Shown here: one piece after another, positions 45,201 through 57,200 of the stretch
How the letters are laid out: each line of letters begins with the position of its first letter
Position numbering within the stretch: the stretch's first letter is position 1
Assembly (NCBI GenBank): GCA_963931925.1
Contig: OZ007571.1
Span: 14,217,506 to 14,281,505, forward strand
Direction: 5' to 3'
Source: Onchidella celtica
Lineage: Eukaryota > Mollusca > Gastropoda > Systellommatophora > Onchidiidae
Length of the DNA stretch: 64,000 bases
Program-made: the position numbers and the translations under genes
Notes under the pieces: generated by a model
The model's input: the letters and a program-made list of their open reading frames with translations, nothing else
Told to the model about the DNA's origin: nothing
Database searches by the model: none

Positions 45201-48200
45201 CTGGTACGTAAAACCCGAACTGAAACTTAAACTCAAACTCAAGTCCTGAAGTATACAATATTGAAGAACTTACCATTAAAAATACCCGAAAACTAGGAAA
45301 AACAAGCAAACAAACAAACAAACAAACAAATACGGGCAGCTTAACATTTATATAAGTGTCACATCATCCCTGTGTCTCTATGTCTCTAATCAGAGTCAGC
45401 CAGGTTGAAATTGGAGATCACTGTCTCCAGACTTCTTGACATGCCTGAAACAAAAATGATGTGCGGATGCCGTGATTTAGAGCTCAGTCCTCTGTTGATG
45501 GGCCAGTGTTTGTAGTACGACTCGGAGATGGTGTGCGTGCTTCAATAAGCATGATGACAGGGAAGGTTGGACAGATAATACATCATTAAAGGTTCAACCT
45601 GCTCAGGATGATGACTTTTCCGCCCATTATTTCCCCGGGAAAAATGGTCAGATTACCGCCTTCGACGGTGGTCAGAGCTGAGAACACAAACCACTACGAG
45701 GAGCGCCAGTCGTAGAAGAAAGCCCCTCCCTCATTACTCCTCAATAATTATGCCCTTCCTCCAAAAGAAACGAAACAAACTCTCTCTCTCTCTAACACAC
45801 ACACATGCACACAAGCATACACGCAAAGGGAAGGCAACTTAAACAGCAACACAAAATAAGTCCAAACACAAGCAGTAAGTGATGTCTCAGATGGTAGCTC
45901 GTCTTTGTCTTATATTGACAGATTTAGATCGCCATAAACTGGTATAACTCTTACATATAAATAACAATAAATTACGATTTCGAACTATTGCTATTTACTG
46001 GAGCTATACAAAAATGTTGAATTGGACATGAGCTGTTGCTCCCCGATTCCTATCGCTAGATTCACTCTTCTCAGGGCCTCCCAACAATACGACGAAATAT
46101 ACATACCACATGTGAATGATAAACACTGGCTAATCTCCGTTTCCTTGTGTTTTAAGAGGACGCAGCAATGAGAGACAAAGTTGTTTTACCTTGGAATAAT
46201 GAGATTTTTGAGCAAAACAATAGGGTTTACGTTCAGGCGCCAGAAGAACTTAACTGAGGCCACCCATAAAAGTGCTTACTCTCGATTTTGACACTTTTTG
46301 CCCCCCCCCCCTCCTTTGCGCCTCCTCCCCTGCATGCCTTTATGCTTCGCCTGAACCCCCACTCCCCTGTAAGAGAAATCACGATTGGAACACTTGATAA
46401 AATTAATGTCCATGATAATGCCCAGATCTTCTATAACTTTCATTGGCATTTTACATGGGCTATTTGATGCTTTCATTAACAGTATCATTAAAAAAAAAAA
46501 TTGTTTAATACAATCCAACAACTTCATAATTATGCTGAAAAAAAAACACGCATAAAATTAGACATTTGAATGGAAAACCGTCATTAAATTCCTCACATGA
46601 TTGTGCACCCCAGATCCCCCTTTCTCCCCGTGTCCGCTTTTTGTATTTGTATACTCCTCTAATCCCATTGGGAAATTTTGCCTTTGTGTCATTGCAGCCC
46701 AGTTACAACTGGAGCAGACACGTCGTCGCCACGGTGCAGTGCCGGTTGGCAGTTTTTTTTTGGGGGGGGGGGGTGGGGTGGGGGGGGGGGAGTGGTAAGG
46801 ATGAATTTGATTTAATTTTGCCCGGGCAGCGGCCTGTTCGGCCAGCTCTGTTCCATTCCCAAGTGCCAAGGTATCTTTAACGTGCGCAACGTGTACACGG
46901 GCCCTCCGAGTTTTTCGTCCTTATCCGAGAAGTCTAGGTGCTCGATCCTTTTCATACGCTGGGGTCAACCTCCTTCCCCCCCCCCCCACCCCCTCCAGTC
47001 ATAGGCATTTTGTGGATGGCTCCTACTGTCATGGCCAGCCAGGGTCACTCATTGTAAGAAATGGGCTCTTATTAGGGCTGGTGGTATTTTAGGTTAAAAG
47101 CCGTGGCTGAACAGTGACCGCCATTCAGTATTTTCTTTATTCCACTTTGTAATTAGACTCCGCCCCCGCCCCCCCCCCTGACAACCATTACGGTCTTCTG
47201 AGAATGGCAGTGATGGTTCATTTCAAAGGTGATTGAAACGAATATGAGATTTTACCCGGAAGGTAGTATTTCTCCCACATCTATATTACAATAAATTGTA
47301 ATTCCTCAGACATTAGAAGGATATAATTAGGCAGCAAATGGAATACTGAAAGGGAGATGAAGGGACTGATTTCAAGTTATCGTGAAAACTTCTAACACTT
47401 AAGCATGCAGCCCGCGAACTTAGTTCTTGTTTGTTCTGTCTCTATTTTCTGAAAAAAAAAAAACAATAATAACCAAAAAACAAATGGATATCTCTTAGTA
47501 TGCAAAAGAGGTATAACAAACGCACACTTTTATACGTTTGTTTAAATTGCGTTGTGGCACATACAAAGCTGTTTCACAGTTCCGATTTATTCTGACTCCT
47601 TATCATAATACTAATGCCGCAACGTTTAACGTCGAATTTCTCAGAGAATTGGAACACGCAAGAGTTGCAACAGGCAAGAACGAAAGTCACGATGTCGTCG
47701 TAGATATTCTCAGCTGTTTCTCGCATCGCTGACGAAAATGATTGTTATTATTTCCTCGAACTGACATGGCATTTAGGTATCACAGTCGTAGCTCACGGAA
47801 AGCTGGCCCTTGTAATTATTTCCGAAGTCAGCTTGCTTTTCTCACACCTCACAATAGTTATCCCACAGAAACACTGATATCTAGTAATTTCTGAGCAGAA
47901 AATTCATATTACTGATTTAACACCAAACCTTGCCTAAATCACTACTTTCACTATTCATTTCGTTGAATGTATGTATTATCTTTCAGTTTCTGTAGGTTTA
48001 TCGATTATCTGTTTCATCATCATCTCAATCTTTCAGTTTAAAAAAAAAAAGGTATAAAAAGTACCCCTGAAAAAATCATTCGTAGACTGCCATGAAAAAC
48101 CCACAAGGGAGATAATGATGAAAACATGGCTGTCCAATGTGGACTATAATAGTAACCATAATTACCTGAGTTATGTTCCTTTTATGTTCAGCGGGCGACC

Positions 48201-51200
48201 ATTATCGAAAGACGGCGATTAACGGATGCATGAAAACGGAAAACGAATTTTTGCTATAGGGGAAGTTTACTTGGCCCGAATTGGAGGGAAGAGGCGTGGG
48301 GGGTGGGGGGGGGGTGTGGAGGTGGAGGAGGAGGAAAAAGGAGGGCAAGGTACAGGACGGAAATAGAGTCTTTGTACAGTTACTGAGACTAGGACACTTG
48401 TTGTCAGATTTTGTAAGGATCCCGGAGACTGCTGAGACAGAACTGTACCAAGTTTAGGATGGTGGGAAGAAAGGTCTCGTTGGATCTATGAACCTGAATG
48501 GAGAGTATACAAGAGATTAACTGTTCAGATTTGCAGTGTATTATAACCTTGCGTTGCACATCTCACGGTATTGTTCTGCAGTTGTCAAAAGTAATTTTTT
48601 TAAAATTGGTAAAGTTTTATTTTTTTTTTGCGTTCAAAATTATGCTTTCTCTTTTTATTATAGCTGTATTGTAATTATTAATTCTTCAACTCTTTGTGTG
48701 CCGTGAATTGTTCCATGTTAGCCTATACAGGAAGAAACTAGTGGGGGAAATGAAGGAAGACTAACTACAGCAACATCTATTAATAGAAGTCAGCTTTCTT
48801 TTTTACCGACACAAAATAGCTTAGCATTCTTGTCCACTAATATGTCGGTGACTGGCGCAAACGTGACCAGCGGAAGAACCGATAACTCGGTGATGGCACA
48901 CAAAGAGTTAAGATAAATTTGAATTCAGCACTTCGTTGATTCGTTCATACCGTGCACACACCAAAGTACGCAGAAGTTGGAACATTTCATTGACTTCTCT
49001 TAAAATTTGGGTGTGATTTATGCTAGAAAAGGCATAATTATCTTCGAGGTTTTTTTGTTTTTTTTTTTCGCAGGAAAAATAAAACAAGAAAAAAATGCAA
49101 AACTCCTGGGAAATTCATCCTTTTCTGTCCCTTTGTAATGAAGAAAGCAATGGGCATTAATACTTCACTCACTCCCCTTATTGTGCTTTTCGTATTGACA
49201 TTGCCTCCCCTTGAAATGGCAAGGTTCTATCTCCACTTCTTGGTTGAACTGAAGTACACATTACACACTACTTCTACAGTCCTTTTCCAATGTGTGTCAA
49301 AGTATCGAATGGATTCGGTGTGTAATTTGTAAGTATTACCAAAAAGAAAAAAAAAAAAAAACACCAGTCGTATTTCTAAACGCTATGGCCACGTGAAACT
49401 TCAATCATCACTTTTCTCAAAGGTTTATAGAAGGGAGATAGAAACTTGTGATTCTACGGGAACGATTTTTTTGTGCGTCTAAAATTAGGTTTTATAATAA
49501 ATTATGTAAAACTTTGGCAAGTTTTATTACCACTGTGAAAAAAAAAACAAAGAAAAAAAACTTTACTAGACGGTGGAAGCTAGGAGGAAGATGGAGCTTA
49601 TAGAGCCCATTCGGCTTATCCCGATTTCCGAATCAGATTCTATATTCCCTTCATCATTTTGTTTACTAGATTTATGAAGAGCAGCTCGGTAAGGAACTGG
49701 ATTAGCATGTTCTTTGACATGAAATACATTTGAATAATGCACTGTGACAGCGGGTATTTAGATTCCATTATGCCCAGGATTTACATCAGGGAAGAAACGT
49801 CTAAGACAATGCAGAGAAAACACGACATGCTTCACAATAAAAACAGACCAGCTTTAAGATATTGCCTGGCTACATCAAACTCCAAAACACGCTAAGACAA
49901 AATTTTATAGGAAAGATGCAAATCAAAAGAAAATGGCATTGTGTTCCATTTTATTCTTCTTTCAACGTCAAGTTGTGACGACAAAAAAAAAATAACAACA
50001 AAAAACTATGATCAGTCGCAATACACCATACTCCAGAGAGAAGAAGAAAGCCTGTTTCATTCCATAAAATGATGTGAAAAAAATGATTTAACCTAGACAG
50101 ATGAATACAGTCTTTTATATATATTTATAACACAAAGAAAATTTGTGACGTAAACACTGTCCAATACATCATAGAACTTATGTTTTTAGAAAAAGACGAA
50201 AAAGCAAATGAAAACGGAAACAACAGAGTACGGAAACAGAAGAACATTTGAACAACAACAACAACAACAAAAACAATCAATCAAACAAACAAACAAACCA
50301 ACAACTATCAACCACACAAAAACAAACCCTAAAAATGAAAGAATAAGGAGATACAAAGACGGGCATACATTTAAATTTGGTGACAGAGGCGATGAATCAA
50401 AAGAATATACAAGAAGGAAAAGATGAAGTATGATAAAACTTTCAGTTAGGGAGAGGATGGTAATGAAAATAACAAAAAAGGAAACAGAATGATGAAAGAG
50501 TTGAAAAAAACAAACAAACAAAAAAAACCAGGACGAAAGCTAAAGCCAGAGAAGGACATAACTACAGAGTATCAGGAAGAGATGAGAAAGACATTGATAT
50601 CCACAGCAGGAGGAGAGGTGACGCTGCATTTTTATACCATCTACCATACTAAGAGAAAAGAAGATGAAACTTATTTGACCTACTTGCCACTGGATGGCCA
50701 AAAACTTGCGAGGAAATCTCTGGCGTGTCCAACACACGACCGGCCATCCAGACACTGGCCAAAAAGGAGGCGCGGATTTGGCTCTGGTGTATAAGGGTTG
50801 GATTTTTGCCCTGACCACAGGGAGAGAAAGGGTGACTTCTGGAAAGTGGGAGCAAGACCTGGTCGATACACTTAGAAAAACTCGGTCTGTTCTTATCTTC
50901 TTTCATTCACTTGTCGTGTTTGTATTTGTCACTTGTCTACCTCATGTTTTTGCCAGTGTAGCTCTTTCTTTCTCCCTCTGTCTCTGTCTCTCTCTGTCCA
51001 TCTGTCTCTCTCTTTCTCACTTTTACGACTGTGGTTCTCTTCCATGGTATAGTTTTTCATTTTGATCAAAAGCTAAGAACATTACATAAAAAATGAAAAA
51101 AAAAAATTCACAAAGGAAAGTTATTGTAAAAATCTCATCTAACCTAGACCAGATATTATTAAAACCACAGAAAAAACTGTGGGGTCGCACTAAGCTATAT

Positions 51201-54200
51201 GCAAAGTCAAAATTTGGCAAAAAGAAAACGTCGTATGTACCAGAGCCTTGCGTAAGAATCAAATACCCACACTATACAATGAAACGCAACTGAAAGAGAA
51301 GTCGGAAAATGGCCTATATTTCGGCAACAGCCTTTGTCAAGAATAGGAAAGAATATTGGAAAATTGAACAGATAAAACAATCGAACAATAAAAGATCTGA
51401 ATATGAAATATGTAGAATCTGAATAGAATATAATTATTATGTCTACTTAGTTGCGAGGTTTTGCTTGTACTGCTTGTATCGTTTTGGGTATTATTTCTTA
51501 CTCGAGGCTTTGCTACACACAACTTTTCTTTTTGCAAAATTTCCTTAACCTAGATCAGAGTGTTGATTTACTACGCTTCTAAGATACAGCGTAGACATCT
51601 TATTGAAAAAAAAAAAAGAGGCGACGTTTTGCGTATGTGACTTATACCGTACTGGATGACCTACCGGGCATTGCCCAGAATAAACAATCATGTGCTCTCC
51701 CCCCCCCCCCTCTCTCTCTCTTTCATATAATAAAAGTAATAAACTACAGTCTTGCTTCAGAACTCATGCGCACCAGAACATTACGCACCAAACTGAACGC
51801 TTGATACGGTTACTTTTTACGACATGCACGGTACTATATGTAAAACGAAACAAACATGCAAAAATACAGATGTTACATAGCAATAAACATTGTTATTTTT
51901 TTAAAAATACATGCTTAAAGTAAACAACTTTTAATTATAGCCATCATCTTCCTTATCTCAATTGCCACCTTCCTGCCAAATTTAAGGCCCGAAGAGTCTA
52001 TAGTTTGGTCAGTTAGTCATGCCAAAGGTTGCAAGTTACTGAAATATATAATAGATACGTACCACGTGTGCTCTTAAACACTCTGTGAAAGAGACTTTCC
52101 CTCTTGGGAAAATAAACTAATTCTTATCTTGTCTTATCTAATTCTGTCAAAGAATGTCCGAATCCGGATTAACATGGACTATATAAATACTCTGCTTAAG
52201 ATGAGGTTGTTGTTTTCCCCTTGTTTATAGATTTGAGAAGAACAGAATGCTTGGATTATATTTTTGTTGTTGTTGATATATTACAGGCCGTAAGCCAATG
52301 TTGGATGGTAACAGAAATTCCAGTTCACAAGATGAGCAGATCATCTCACGTAGGAAAGCTGCCCGTATGCTCATCGCTATTGTCATCGTCTTCGGCATCT
52401 GCTATTTCCCTGTTCATCTGATGAATGTGTTGAGGTAAGCTATAAGGCAGATCTTGGTCCATGTCAGGACTGGGCGTTCACAGGCTCAGTTTTCATTACT
52501 ACTACAGTTCAGCTTTGGGGCCATTCACAGAGCAGGTACGCTTGGGACGGGGGTTGCACTCTTAGCATGAAAAATGTAAAAGGGAGGGGGTGAGGGGGGA
52601 GGCGGTAAAGCTGCCCCCCCCCCCACACACACACACGCTTGCTCATTTTGGTTCAACAAAATAATAATAAAATATGGGATCATAATATTAACAAAAATCA
52701 ATCAAATAGGTTTTGTTTCCAACGAACAATCGGACAGTCAGACCAAAATGCCAAGTTTCAGGATATCGAAGTCTTATCGTGGATATTCAGCCGTTCAAGT
52801 TTTTAATGGCCGTGCGAAACGCTCATACAAAGCCAGGGGTGTTGAAACTAAGCATTGAAAAGTGTACAAGGGGAGGGGGGGGTAGTAAAAAATCGCAACA
52901 AAAAAAAAATCGAGCTTGTATACTTTATGGATGGCCCCTTTGCTTTGTTTTCTTTCCTTTTTCTCATTCCTTCCCTCCACACAAATTATGTGAGAGGATC
53001 TGACGAAATCAGACTTAAGGTGAGAGACCAAATACCTGAGAAAACCCTCCAAAGGTGGAAAAAGTCATTTTCTTCCACTTCAGAAATTTATTACTTTGCG
53101 TAGAATTGAGATATTAAGCTGTAATAAGAAATGCTCAGAAAATACTACCCTTTCATCATTTACAAAAACAGTGGCAATATATAAATTGCACCTTTAGGCT
53201 AGGTTTGACACATCCAATCTCAAATTAATTATTGTTTTTTCTATCGCCAAGTTATCCTCGTCTGTTGTTTTAGTGGTAACAAAAACGACACTGACAACGA
53301 TAATAACAATAATAATTTATCTTAATTTTCTTTCTTTTCACTTTCTTCTTCCGGCATCTATTTTTGCTATCCTCTTTCTACTTTTGGCGAACTTAGTTTT
53401 TTGTTTGTTCTATCTCCATTTTCTGAAAAAGTGGAGGTCTTTTAGTAGAAGAGGTATAACAAATGTACACTTTGATACTAGTTTAAAATGTATTGTGGCA
53501 CTTATCCAGCTGTCTAATAGTTCCGATTTATTCTAACTACTCACCAGAATGCTAAAGCCGCATAACGTTTAACGTCGAATTTCTCAGTTTTGCTACATGT
53601 AGAGTTGGAACAAACAAGAACTAAGATATCGTTTTGCACTCGGCTGCCATACTTTCAAAGTCGTACTTAAAGATGCCCTACCATTGTTGCTTGACTGTCT
53701 CAGAGAAATTACATTTATTGGAGGGAAACTAGCCTTGCACCATCACCCGCACTAGAGTGACCTCTAGCATTGTCTCGGCTGACCAGCTGTTATGCAGGAC
53801 AAAGACGTTAAACCCAAACTAAAATATGAGAAGCCATCCGATTAACTACATTGTTATTCACACAGGCAATCAATGTATTTGTCTGTCTGCCAGTCAGGCA
53901 GACTGGGGCTATTTGTCTTTTCATCTTTCTGTCAGTTCCAGTGCCGGGGTTTGTCTGACTATCTGCAACATAGACAGTTTAATATGACATTTTTTCTCCC
54001 TTCCTTATCATCCGTATTCCTCTCTTTTCTCTCTCACTTACTTTTCCTCACGATATTAGTATAAACCCATTATGAGGTGATTGCTTCTGTGTACAAGAAT
54101 GTGTGCCTTGCGTATCTGTCTGTCTGTCGTTCTGTGGATATGTCTGTCTCTCTCTCCGTCTCTCTTTTTCCTTCTTCATCTTCTTCCTGCATCTGCGTGT

Positions 54201-57200
54201 GTATGTGTGTGTGTGTGTCTGTCTCACCCTGTCTCACTCTCTGTCTCTCTGTTTTTCTCCCTGCCTGGCTACGTCTGTCTGTCTGCTTGTCTGTCTGTCT
54301 GTCTCTCCCTCTCTCTCTCTTTCTCCCTCTCTCTCCCCCTCTCTCCCCCCTCCCTATATCTCTTTCTCTCTCTCTCTCTCCCCTCTGCCCTTCTTCATTA
54401 CCACATTACTAAATACTTGCAAATCTGTCCAAACGTAGATACTGGACTAGAGACATTGAATTTTCACCCTTTAAGAAAACAGGGAAATGTTTTTTAAAAT
54501 AAATTTTACAGCGATGGATGAATGTAAAAAATGTATGTATAGCGTTAAAATCATGTTTTATTCCCATGACAGGTACTTCAACATTCAGTTTGCTACTGGT
54601 CCGGACTCTACCATCATCAAATCTCTGATTAGCCATTGGCTACCTTACATCAACTCGGCTCTCAACCCGGTTATTTACAACTTCATGAGTGGTCAGTCAT
54701 TGGTCAAGAAATTGGAAGTGGTTTTCTTTGTGCACAGCCTGTAAGGTCGACATTCGAGACAACGGGGCTATTAAAATAGAAAAAACACAAACAAACAGAA
54801 ACAAAACAAAGCAAATAGCAGAAAAAAAGCTTTCTGTTTATTGATTAATGAAAAAGATTTGCTTTTGATGCTATGTTCTCTGATAAGGAAAAATATAGCA
54901 CTAAGATAAGAAGTCCCAAATGCTCTTTAAGGCTGTGTACAAAAAAAAAAATCACTGACGGTTTTTTGTTTGTTTGTTTTAAACGGCTTAAATATTTTTT
55001 TTTCTTACTACTGTGTTCATCCACGTGTAGTCAATCTATCCACTAACCTTAATCTTTTTGCTTTGAGACTAACAAAATCCTATAATGATTATTATTATGA
55101 TGTAGTCACTCCATGTGGCAAAACGGCTACAGATAGAGCTGTCATTCACTTTGCAGGCACTGACGTATTCGGTCGGTGTAAGACAGTTATATAATATCAC
55201 ATAATATTATACTTTCGCGAACAGTCGTATTCCCAGATTATTCGGGTTAAAACTAATTTTGTCTGTTAATTTACTCTCAATTGTCTTTCAACCAGTTTCG
55301 TGTCTTTTAAAACATTGTAATCCTGTTACTCAAACATAAAATGATTTTCAGTGAGAAGGAGTAGAAAAAAGCTTCCATAAAAGATTAGTTTAAACGAATC
55401 TGACTGGTTTTTCAAGAGTTTCCCCTTCAATTGTCTGTCACAATTACCATGCTATCAGTTATGGTTTTTCGCTACCATCATCATCTCATCAAACACAGCC
55501 CCTAACACAGGCAATTTGCAATTAATGCACACTTTCATGAGTGCACCCTTACAAGAGAGCCCATAAAATCATAACTGTTTGTTTTGTGCGGCTTGAACTA
55601 ACCATTAATGGCCATAACTTTGTTTTTAGATTTCTATTAGCTGTTCTTTCTGCCAATTTCTTTCCTAATTATTTCCCGCATGTGTATTTTCTCTTCGCTT
55701 TTCACACCCTGCCCTTCCCTATGTAAAACTATTGTGCACCTCCGCTGCTTAAGAAAGAAGGCTGCTCAACCTCAACGATAGTAAATTTGACTTTTTATTT
55801 GTTTACGTTTGTTTCTTTAATACTCTCATGAATCAGCAAGATCACAGCCAAAATAAATAATAACTAATATAAAAAAAAAAGTTTTCTGCTTGGAAACACC
55901 TTTTTTTGTTTACGTTTGTAGTAGAAGCTCAAGTTCTGTGCCTTTAATTCGTGTAATACCACATTATAATGATAATCAGCCAAACCATTCCTGCTGTCCA
56001 TGGGAACCACTGACTGCGGTATTTGCCTATAGCCGCTAACTGTCTTTTAACCATTAAATTAATTTCGCGCATTTTCATTTTTCTTGGGTTGTCTTACATT
56101 TATTTCATGTGTGACCCACTTTTTGCTATCCTGATCTTTTATCTTTATCATTAGTTATCAACCCCCCCCCCCTCCCCCTCCAGCCCCTTGTTTCTCTCTG
56201 TCAAAAGTTACAAACCCCGCTGATAATAAATATAGCATGTATTTCCTGGAACAGCAAGGTAGCCAGACGCCAATAAGCCTCATTAATTTAAAACTGCCTT
56301 ATTTTCAGCCCATTCTAGGGCAACTGAGCCTCATTTAAATATGGTGAACGGCGAGCTGTGAAATATGCTAGATTTATGTCATTATCATTTACAGTGACCG
56401 TAATAAAACAGCCACGACGAAAAAGCACACTGTATTAACGTAGAAACTTAAACAAACAAACAGACACATTCACTTAGAGAACGAAGAAAAGAAAGAGACG
56501 TATGGACAACGCATGAACGAGTCGAAAAGGCGCGACATTTGACGCCTTCGCCGCCATGTATAGAAAATATATTATTATCCTTCATCTACCACAGACACGT
56601 TAGGACAGACTAAGAGCCCAGGCGCAGTGGCTTCAGTGTCGTTTCGCTTTCTGCTCGCTTTCGGTAATTTTTTTTGTCGAAAGAACCGAGAAGCGAAGCG
56701 ATATGAAAGCGGAAGGGCAGTGCAATCCACAGAATAGGAAACTACCGGAAGACAAAGAAGCCGCCCAGTTTTCATGACCAGCGGAAATATGTACACCGTC
56801 ATTTTGGATGAGATGCAACTTCACTTGACTCATTCTGTGATTCATAGACGATCGCGTTGAATGTTATTTATCTTGCACCCCTGATATTTGCAAACTAGGA
56901 TTCATTATTAAGATGAGTGGGAGATGCCGTAATTTATATTTTTGTAGAAATGTTTATTAATCTGTTTACAGTATCAGAGAGCGTATTGTAGATCCAGATC
57001 CACATTAGAATTAGGTCAAACAATCGAAGTGGTGGCATCTGGCTGACACCCACATTTTTTACTTTCGGTATCCTGGTTGTGATTAGTGGGACTGTTCTTT
57101 TGATACAACTATACTAATGTTCTAATACGAAAAAGAATGACCAAGGATAGGAAGGTGTAAATAATTTTCAAATTCTTTTACGGAAAGGAATCTCGAAATT

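Larger units (their letters stand above)
43828..52286 (+). other. GPCR intron 3 (about 8.5 kb)
   Basis: Phase-1 intron, GTGAGT...TTACAG. It contains the 101-bp inverted-repeat insertion (44256-44356), antisense SINE copy 4 (46633-46950) with its G-run, dispersed repeats R2 (47405-47700) and R1 (49196-49470), a poly-G patch near 48298-48315, R4 copy 2 (51200-51545) and a LINE-type TCTTATCTT tail at about 52112-52140. No other host exon is supported. Confidence 0.85.

Noticed and set aside
51280..51360. Hammerhead ribozyme in the R4 interior
   Set aside because: The conserved CTGATGA and GAAA core pair was not found on either strand.
54077..54497. Ser/Leu/Cys-rich ORFs in three frames
   Set aside because: Translations of (TCTG)n/(TC)n tracts in intron 4.
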